From positions 1-11,387 of the forward strand of contig JAISDM010000212.1 of assembly GCA_031264885.1 (NCBI GenBank): 11,387 nt of DNA, written 5' to 3'. Made by a program: the position numbers and the translations under genes. Of this stretch, positions 7,131 through 11,387 are shown piece by piece; the first letter of the stretch is position 1; the number at the start of each line of letters is the position of its first letter. This stretch comes from Peptococcaceae bacterium. Its GTDB lineage: Bacteria > Bacillota > Peptococcia > DRI-13 > UBA5745. The notes beneath the pieces are model-generated. The model did no database searches. It saw only the letters and a list, made by a program, of their open reading frames with translations, and was not told the origin of the DNA.

Positions 7131-7140
7131 TCAGGACCCG

Positions 7141-7602
7141 TTAATCCTCCCGGCACAGGGCGATCAGCGCCGCTTGCAGCATTTTGGCGCGTAGCGCGTC
7201 CTGATACTCCGCGTCCATCATGTCCAGAACCTCGCGGGACATAAGCGCGCGCAGCAGCTGATACTCTCTGTTCGACAGCCATTCTTCCTCTTTCAGCCTC
7301 GAAAGAACGCCTTCCGCTTCCTGCTGAGTCAGCGCGCCGCTCAAGACCTCGAAGAGATCCGACAAGCGATCCGGCTCTGTTTTTTTCCAGGAGAGCTTCA
7401 CGATGCGCAAATATCCGCCGCCGCCTCTCCGGCTTTCCACCAGATACCCCTGAGAAGGCGTAAAACGCGTGCCCAGCACGTAATTGATCTGGGACGGCAC
7501 GCACTGAAAAACCTCGGCAAGCTCATTGCGCTGAATTTCGAGAAATGTCTGCTCAGACAAAATCTCTTTGAGATAGTTTTCGATTTGCCGTACGAGACTC
7601 AT
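7141..7602 (-). CDS. ctsR: Transcriptional repressor CtsR
   Basis: CtsR is the dimeric winged-helix repressor of class III heat-shock genes (clpC operon, clpP, clpE). The 153-residue product starts MSLVRQIENYLKEIL, carries the helix-turn-helix (about 24-45, with PSQINYVLGTRF) and the glycine-rich wing RGGGGYLRI (59-67) that enters the DNA minor groove and acts as the temperature sensor in characterised homologues. The C-terminal four-helix domain (about 80-150) is the usual dimer and McsB/ClpC contact region. AGGTG lies five bases before the ATG. It is first in the operon, and the matching operator lies upstream over its own promoter, so autoregulation is expected. Confidence 0.97.
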   Translation of the reverse strand: MSLVRQIENYLKEILSEQTFLEIQRNELAEVFQCVPSQINYVLGTRFTPSQGYLVESRRGGGGYLRIVKLSWKKTEPDRLSDLFEVLSGALTQQEAEGVLSRLKEEEWLSNREYQLLRALMSREVLDMMDAEYQDALRAKMLQAALIALCRED

Positions 7603-7644
7603 GGAATCACCTGCCTTTTTTTGGGTTGCGTCTTAACGAACCCC

Positions 7645-7673
7645 AGTATATCACAAGCATTCCCGTTTGTCAA
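7645..7673 (-). promoter_or_regulatory. Sigma-A promoter of the ctsR-mcsA-mcsB-clpC-radA operon
   Basis: Read on the minus strand: TTGACA (7673-7668), a 17-base spacer, then TGATATACT with TATACT at 7650-7645 and a TG one base ahead, an extended -10. The start site would be near 7638, about 35 bases before the ctsR ATG. Only its distal edge approaches the end of the upstream membrane-protein gene. The leader contains a short GGGTT/AACCC hairpin followed by an A-run. Confidence 0.88.
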
Positions 7674-7684
7674 ATATGGTCAAA
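7668..7684 (+). promoter_or_regulatory. CtsR operator (heptamer direct repeat)
   Basis: TGTCAAA (7668-7674), TAT, GGTCAAA (7678-7684) matches the known CtsR box, a tandem GGTCAAA heptad separated by three bases, with one deviation in the first base of the first heptad. The first half contains the -35 hexamer of the operon promoter on the opposite strand, so bound CtsR would block RNA polymerase. The box ends one base before the stop codon of the upstream gene. Confidence 0.93.
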
Positions 7685-7685
7685 A

Positions 7686-8399
7686 TTATTTGCCCTCGCC
7701 GCTCGACCGGCTGATCCGCCGGTAAATCAAAGCGCCGATCCCGCTGAGCGTCAGCGTGACGGCCAGTATCACGGCGGCGTGCTTGTACAGCTGAAGGTTC
7801 AGCACATTCCCGCCCAGGACGGAAGTCACGACGGAAGGGATTCGAGCGATGCCGGCGATCAGCATCCATGTGGAGAACCGCATTCTGGTCAGCCCAATAA
7901 AATAAGTCAAAATATCCTTCGGCGTCCCCGGGATGAAAAACACCAGAAACACAAGCCGGTTCAAACGCCGGGTGTTCTGCAAAAACTTCATGGAACGTAT
8001 TTTTTCCACAGGATAGAACAATTCTACGACCTTGACCCCGAACCGCCGCACAAACGCGAAGATCAGCGCGCTCCCGATGAGGATACCGGCAAGACACAGC
8101 GCCGTCCCTTCCCAGAAGCCGAAAGCGTAACCGCTGACCAACTCCAATGGCTCACCGGGGATAATGGCGACCAGCATTTGCAGCACGACCATGCCGACGA
8201 AGGCGGCGCGTCCCCAGAAGCCGTAGGAATCCACCCATTCCCGGAACTGTTCCGGCTCCGACACAAAGTTCACCAGGGGGCGTCCGACGACCCAGGCCAA
8301 TGCCAGATAAAGAGGGACAAACAGCAGGACGCAGAGGACGCCTATCCATTTCTTAACCCGGGGGCGCGCCAGCCATGAGGATAATTTTTCATGATTCAC
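7686..8399 (-). CDS. TVP38/TMEM64 (DedA-like, VTT domain) membrane protein
   Basis: A 237-residue integral membrane protein with six likely hydrophobic segments (about 18-39, 62-81, 96-117, 149-171, 178-197, 207-226) and a basic C-terminal tail. The VTT/SNARE-associated domain is recognisable from IIPGEPLELVSGYAFGFWEG (about 79-98) and the repeated FIPGTPKDILTYFIGL (155-170), each a re-entrant-loop glycine/proline motif. Relatives include E. coli YdjX-type and DedA proteins, some of which act in lipid scrambling or envelope homeostasis; the substrate here cannot be read from sequence. The start is a GTG at 8399, about 11 bases after AAAGGAG. A nearer ATG at 8407 opens only a three-codon frame whose TGA overlaps the GTG. 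It is upstream of ctsR on the same strand, 83 bp away, but ctsR has its own promoter. Confidence 0.88.
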   Translation of the reverse strand: MNHEKLSSWLARPRVKKWIGVLCVLLFVPLYLALAWVVGRPLVNFVSEPEQFREWVDSYGFWGRAAFVGMVVLQMLVAIIPGEPLELVSGYAFGFWEGTALCLAGILIGSALIFAFVRRFGVKVVELFYPVEKIRSMKFLQNTRRLNRLVFLVFFIPGTPKDILTYFIGLTRMRFSTWMLIAGIARIPSVVTSVLGGNVLNLQLYKHAAVILAVTLTLSGIGALIYRRISRSSGEGK

Positions 8400-8426
8400 C
8401 GGTCCATGAACTCCTTTTCACGTATG

Positions 8427-8459
8427 TGCGGTTCGCGGATTCTATTCTGCGGTTCGCGG
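8427..8459. repeat. 12-bp direct repeat with 21-bp period in a divergent intergenic region
   Basis: TGCGGTTCGCGG occurs exactly at 8427-8438 and 8448-8459, a 21-bp period or two helical turns, between the divergent TVP38-like gene and serC. Two helical turns suits tandem binding of a regulator on one DNA face. It may equally be a dispersed-repeat fragment: its reverse complement begins CCGCGAA, as does the end of the element at 1487-1587. Confidence 0.5.
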
Positions 8460-8478
8460 TTTGAAAAATTCCCCTCCT

Positions 8479-8504
8479 GGGAGCGGTGGCAGAATACCGC
8501 CCCC
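8479..8504. repeat. Imperfect intergenic hairpin
   Basis: GCGGT (8483-8487) pairs with ACCGC (8496-8500), and GGG (8479-8481) pairs with CCC (8502-8504) across one A/C mismatch; the loop is eight bases. No T-run follows. The neighbourhood CCCCTCCTGGGAG...CCCCCC resembles a dispersed intergenic repeat. On the minus strand it would lie in the leader of the TVP38-like gene. Confidence 0.35.
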
Positions 8505-8512
8505 CTACATTT

Positions 8513-8518
8513 ATTATA
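8513..8518 (-). promoter_or_regulatory. Weak candidate -10 for the TVP38-like gene
   Basis: A perfect TATAAT on the minus strand (8518-8513), about 114 bases before the GTG start. No acceptable -35 is found at 16-18 bases, so this is weak. It sits next to the serC -35, which would make the two promoters face away from each other with overlapping elements. Confidence 0.3.
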
Positions 8519-8520
8519 GA

Positions 8521-8549
8521 TTGTATTTCCCTCAGAAATCGCTTATACT
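8521..8549 (+). promoter_or_regulatory. Sigma-A promoter of serC-comFB
   Basis: TTGTAT (8521-8526, four of six), a 17-base spacer and TATACT (8544-8549). The start would be near 8556, with GGGAGG (8568-8573) in the leader before the ATG at 8583. No T-box or other amino-acid riboswitch fits in this short leader. Confidence 0.65.
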
Positions 8550-8582
8550 GGTATTGTACAAGGTTGAGGGAGGCGTTTACTA

Positions 8583-9656
8583 ATGAGAGTTTATAATTTC
8601 GCGCCCGGCCCCGCGATGCTTCCGGGGGAAGTCATGGAGAAGGCGCGGGAGGAATTCCTGGATTACGCGGGAACCGGCATGTCCGTTGTGGAGCTGAGTC
8701 ACCGTTCCAAAGATTACGAGGCCGTCGTTGAGCGGACGGAAGCGCTGCTTCGTGAGGTTATGGGAATCCCGGACAACTACAAGGTCATATTTGTCCAGGG
8801 GGGCGCCACCATGCAGTTCTCCGCCGTTCCCATGAATTTGAGACGGAATGGGAAAGCGGACTATGTGGATTCCGGCAATTTTGCCCGTCTCGCCCTGGAG
8901 GAAGCCCGGAAATTCGTGGACGTCCATGTGGCCGCGTCCTCCAGAGAAGACAAATACGTTCACGTCCCCGAACTGGATCCCCGCGGCTTCGACCCGGATG
9001 CGGATTACTTCCACTTCACCACCAATAATACCATCTACGGCACATGTTTTCCATCCCTTCCGGATACGGGGAACGTGCCTTTGATCGCGGACATGTCCAG
9101 CAATATTCTGTCCCAACCTTATGATGTAACCAAATTCGGCCTTATTTATGCGGGCGCCCAGAAGAATCTGGCCTCCGCGGGAATGGCCGTTGTGATCCTT
9201 CGGGAAGATCTGTTGGAACGCTGTTCGGATCAGCTTCCCGTTTTGATAGATTACCGCACATATGTCAAGTCCAAATCGCTCTACAATACGCCGCCGTCCT
9301 TTACGATTTATCTGGCGATGCTGACCCTGGAGCGGCTCAGGAGTCTGGGCGGCGTCCCCGCGGTCTATGAAAGGAACCAAAAGAAAGCGCGGCATATTTA
9401 TGAGTTCCTGGATCGCTCCCGGGCGTTCCGGCCGCTTGCGGACAAAGCGAGCCGTTCCCTGATGAATGTGACGTTCGCTTTGCCCGATGAAGAACTCAAT
9501 GACCGTTTCGTAAAGGAAGCCGCCAAATCCGGGCTGACAAATTTGAAGGGTCATCGCGTGGCGGGGGGGATGAGAGCCAGTATCTATAACGCCATGCCGT
9601 TGGAAGGGGCGCAAGCTTTGGTAGAGTTCATGTCTGATTTTGAAAAAAAATTATAA
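8583..9656 (+). CDS. serC: Phosphoserine aminotransferase SerC
   Basis: SerC is the PLP-dependent enzyme converting 3-phosphohydroxypyruvate and glutamate to O-phosphoserine in serine synthesis; many homologues also act in the vitamin B6 pathway. The 357-residue protein has the class V signature: NFAPGPAMLP (5-14), SHRSKDY (39-45) contacting substrate phosphate, QGGAT (72-76) for the cofactor phosphate, TTNNTIYGT (146-154), and YAGAQKNLASAG (189-200) in which K194 is the Schiff-base lysine. HRVAGGMRASIYNAM near the C terminus is also typical. Length is normal. GGGAGG precedes the ATG. comFB follows after 20 bp and is likely co-transcribed. serA is not adjacent, unlike in many Bacillota. Confidence 0.97.
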   Translation: MRVYNFAPGPAMLPGEVMEKAREEFLDYAGTGMSVVELSHRSKDYEAVVERTEALLREVMGIPDNYKVIFVQGGATMQFSAVPMNLRRNGKADYVDSGNFARLALEEARKFVDVHVAASSREDKYVHVPELDPRGFDPDADYFHFTTNNTIYGTCFPSLPDTGNVPLIADMSSNILSQPYDVTKFGLIYAGAQKNLASAGMAVVILREDLLERCSDQLPVLIDYRTYVKSKSLYNTPPSFTIYLAMLTLERLRSLGGVPAVYERNQKKARHIYEFLDRSRAFRPLADKASRSLMNVTFALPDEELNDRFVKEAAKSGLTNLKGHRVAGGMRASIYNAMPLEGAQALVEFMSDFEKKL

Positions 9657-9676
9657 TAACGTAAGGAGGCGTATCC

Positions 9677-9964
9677 ATGATTAAGAATTACATGGAAGAG
9701 GCGGTAGATCGGGTTTATGAATACATGCGTCCCAATTTAAAGGGTGTCTGCACCTGCGAACAATGCGTGAACGACATGAAAGCGCTGGCCCTCAACAATC
9801 TGAAACCCAAGTATGTGGTGACTCATCAGGGGGAGGTCTACTCCAAGGTCGGGCAGCTGCACATCCAATCCGAGACAGACATTATCAAAGAAATTACCAG
9901 CGCCAGTGAAGTCGTCCGAAAAAAACCGCGGCATTCACCGGAATTCTTTGAAGGGCAGGCATAA
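9677..9964 (+). CDS. comFB: ComFB family late-competence protein
   Basis: A 95-residue protein matching ComFB: an N-terminal helix, a CTCEQC cluster (C25, C27, C30) able to bind zinc, ALNNLKPKYVVTHQGEVY (38-55), and a C-terminal RKKPRH (81-86). In Bacillus subtilis comFB lies between comFA and comFC and its role is obscure. ComFB-domain proteins in cyanobacteria have been reported as cyclic dinucleotide receptors, which may or may not apply here. A strong AAGGAGG lies seven bases before the ATG. It follows serC by 20 bp and no comFA or comFC is nearby, so a competence role is not supported by context. Confidence 0.88.
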   Translation: MIKNYMEEAVDRVYEYMRPNLKGVCTCEQCVNDMKALALNNLKPKYVVTHQGEVYSKVGQLHIQSETDIIKEITSASEVVRKKPRHSPEFFEGQA

Positions 9965-9981
9965 ATTCAAACAATCAAGCA

Positions 9982-10014
9982 AGCGGGGAGTGTCGTTTTA
10001 TAACACTCCCCGCT
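9982..10014. terminator. Hairpin terminator between converging comFB and ilvE
   Basis: AGCGGGGAGTGT (9982-9993) and ACACTCCCCGCT (10003-10014) form a perfect 12-bp GC-rich stem with a nine-base loop. The plus-strand tail TGTTTCGT is moderately T-rich; on the minus strand the tail reads TTGATTGTTTG. It lies 18 bases after the comFB stop and 37 before the ilvE end, so it probably serves both. Confidence 0.8.
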
Positions 10015-10050
10015 GTTTCGTATTACACCTCAAATGTTATCAGGACGTTA

Positions 10051-11121
10051 TTATATTTTCATCACCCATCCGAAGGGATCCTCCAATTGCCCGTATTGAA
10101 TGCCGGTTAAGGTGTCGTAGGCTTTTTTTGTAAAATCACCCATAACCCCGCCGTTGACGGTGATGCTCCGTCCGTCCCAGTACAATTCGCTGACGGACGA
10201 GACCACAGCCGCGGTTCCGGTTCCGAATACCTCTTCCAGGTCGCCGGTCTGCGAAGCCTCAAAAATCTCCGCGATGGGGATCCGGCGTTCCCGCGCCTTC
10301 AGCCCCATGTGTTCCGCCAGTCTCATAATGGAGTCGCGGGTGATCCCCTTCAGGATGCTGCCGCTTTCCAGACTCGGCGTAACCAGTTCGCCCTTGATTT
10401 TGAAGAAGATATTCATGGATCCCACTTCTTCCACATACTTCCTTTCAACGCCGTCCAGCCACAGCACTTGAGCGTAGCCCTTGCTCTTGGCCACTTCCCC
10501 CGCTCGCAGACTGGCGGCGTAATTGGCCGCCGCCTTGGCGGAGCCCAGCCCGCCGCGAACGGCGCGGACATACTGGTTCTCCACATAGATGCCCACCGGC
10601 TCCAGTCCCTTGGCGTAGTAAGCGCCCACAGGAGAGAGAATGACCATATATTTATATGTATGGGAAACGCGCACGCCCACATAAGCGTCCGTGGCAAAAA
10701 CAAACGGGCGGATGTACAAAGAGGTGCCCGGCGCGGTGGGGATCCAATCCTCGTCCAGATGTACCAGCTCAATCAGGGATTCCATAGCGAAGTCCACGTC
10801 TATGGCCGGGATGCAGAGCCCTTCACAGGAATGATTAAAGCGCGCGAAATTATCCCTGGGGCGAAAGAGCAGCGTCTCGCCTTTCGGGGATTTATAGGCT
10901 TTCAGTCCCTCGAAAGCGCTTTGCGCGTAGTGAAGCACCGAAGCGGAGGGTTCCATGGGAATGGGGCCGTAAGGGAGGATCTGCGCGTCATGCCATCCTT
11001 TGCCCTCCGTATAGTCCACGCAGAGCATATGATCTGTAAAAATTGTGCCAAAACCCAATTTGGATTGATCCTGAGGCTTCCCCTTCGGGCGGTCGGTTTT
11101 TTGAATTGTGAGCTTTTTCAT
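10051..11121 (-). CDS. ilvE: Branched-chain amino acid aminotransferase (BCAT, YwaA/BCAT2 type)
   Basis: It catalyses the last step of valine, leucine and isoleucine synthesis, and the first step of their breakdown, with PLP and glutamate/2-oxoglutarate. The 356-residue protein is of the longer BCAT type: HYAQSAFEGLKAY (64-76), a substrate-site YIRPF (136-140), GLGSAKAAANYAASL (191-205) holding the PLP lysine K196, QVLWLDG (218-224), EEVGSMNIFF (231-240) and GTGTAAVVSSV (300-310) for cofactor phosphate. In many homologues the segment after the lysine reads GGNYA; here it is AANYA, a mild variation. AAGGAG lies about ten bases before the ATG. It has its own promoter and ends at the shared hairpin; no other ilv or leu gene is in view. 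Confidence 0.95.
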   Translation of the reverse strand: MKKLTIQKTDRPKGKPQDQSKLGFGTIFTDHMLCVDYTEGKGWHDAQILPYGPIPMEPSASVLHYAQSAFEGLKAYKSPKGETLLFRPRDNFARFNHSCEGLCIPAIDVDFAMESLIELVHLDEDWIPTAPGTSLYIRPFVFATDAYVGVRVSHTYKYMVILSPVGAYYAKGLEPVGIYVENQYVRAVRGGLGSAKAAANYAASLRAGEVAKSKGYAQVLWLDGVERKYVEEVGSMNIFFKIKGELVTPSLESGSILKGITRDSIMRLAEHMGLKARERRIPIAEIFEASQTGDLEEVFGTGTAAVVSSVSELYWDGRSITVNGGVMGDFTKKAYDTLTGIQYGQLEDPFGWVMKI

Positions 11122-11157
11122 CTGAAGCGGGCTCCTTTGATTCGTTTTATGCCTTTG

Positions 11158-11186
11158 ATTTTATATGGACAGGCAAACCGTGTCAA
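11158..11186 (-). promoter_or_regulatory. Sigma-A promoter of ilvE
   Basis: On the minus strand TTGACA (11186-11181), a 17-base spacer and TAAAAT (11163-11158). The start is near 11150, about 30 bases before the ATG, too short a leader for a T-box. A nine-base sequence, AATCAAAGG on the minus strand, is repeated at 11160-11152 and 11142-11134, 18 bases apart, straddling the start site and the ribosome binding site. Confidence 0.75.
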
Positions 11187-11201
11187 GATTTTTCGCGTTG
11201 T

Positions 11202-11387
11202 TCACCTTAACTTGATTTTTATTTCCGCGTTCGTGCCCAGAATTTGGGTGAGATCCAGGTCCTCGTTTAAGCGGATTTTCACGGGGATCAGCTGTGTGAC
11301 TTTGGAATAGGTCCCGCTCGTGGTCAGCCCGGTGTTTGCCCCGGTCAAGGCGGCTTGTGTGGCGCTCTCTATTTCGGAGACATAGCC
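11202..11387 (-). CDS. HlyD/EmrA-like membrane fusion (periplasmic adaptor) protein, C-terminal part
   Basis: An open frame enters from the right edge in phase and gives 61 residues before a TGA at 11204-11202. It includes the string YSKVTQLIPVKIRLNEDLD and ends GTNAEIKIKLR. The VxQxIPVKI...L.....L..G..AEIKI pattern is the final beta-barrel strand region of HlyD/EmrA/RND-type adaptor subunits, which link an inner-membrane exporter to the envelope. The usual PGM ahead of the last strand is replaced by LGT. The rest of the gene and any transporter lie outside. It is on the same strand as ilvE, but the ilvE promoter fills the gap between them. Confidence 0.65.
   Translation of the reverse strand, partial: GYVSEIESATQAALTGANTGLTTSGTYSKVTQLIPVKIRLNEDLDLTQILGTNAEIKIKLR

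Noticed and set aside
8580..9614. A 344-codon minus-strand frame opposite serC
   Set aside because: serC has all family motifs and a promoter; the antisense frame has none and shows shadow composition.
11122..11201. T-box or leucine/isoleucine attenuator ahead of ilvE
   Set aside because: Only about 30 transcribed leader bases are available, with no specifier loop, T-box sequence or terminator hairpin.
1..11387. CRISPR array, tRNA, rRNA, transposase or phage genes
   Set aside because: No regularly spaced repeats of suitable length, no cloverleaf or rRNA sequence and no transposase, integrase or phage structural motifs were recognised.

Overview
The window looks like a chromosomal segment of a moderately GC-rich Bacillota (Firmicutes) bacterium. 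The strongest evidence is a complete ctsR-mcsA-mcsB-clpC-radA heat-shock/proteolysis operon behind a consensus CtsR operator, which is a Bacillota hallmark. ComFB, a YwaA-type branched-chain aminotransferase, strong GGAGG ribosome binding sites and sigma-A type promoters agree with this. I cannot place it below phylum; a clostridial-type lineage is plausible.

Layout. (1) 1-404: the last codons of an unidentified plus-strand gene, a perfect 16-bp hairpin right after its stop, then about 300 bp of non-coding DNA with repeat-like inverted and direct repeats. (2) 405-968: an AT-rich Uma2-family (DUF820) gene, compositionally unlike the rest and probably acquired. (3) 1091-1486: a small cysteine-containing conserved protein behind a consensus -35/-10 promoter. 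(4) 1487-1587: a palindrome-rich intergenic element between converging genes. (5) 1602-7602, minus strand: ctsR, mcsA, mcsB, clpC, radA. The last four genes overlap by 8, 8 and 4 bases; the only real gap (72 bp, ctsR-mcsA) holds a pentamer repeat. (6) 7686-8399, minus strand: a TVP38/DedA-like membrane protein whose stop codon directly abuts the CtsR operator. (7) 8400-8582: a divergent intergenic region with a 21-bp-period direct repeat and the serC promoter. (8) 8583-9964: serC and comFB, probably one transcript, ending at a 12-bp hairpin shared with the converging ilvE. (9) 10051-11121, minus strand: ilvE with its own promoter. (10) 11202-11387, minus strand: the C-terminal 61 residues of an HlyD/EmrA-like membrane fusion protein.

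How the genes work together. CtsR represses the operon. McsA and McsB (protein-arginine kinase and its zinc-finger activator) tag damaged proteins and relieve CtsR repression. ClpC, with ClpP encoded elsewhere, degrades the tagged substrates. RadA acts in recombination and is co-transcribed. serC and ilvE are unrelated amino-acid biosynthesis genes. Most of the window is ordinary core genome. The parts least explained by known genes are the Uma2 gene with its flanking repeats, the 1487-1587 palindromic element, and the other intergenic repeats.
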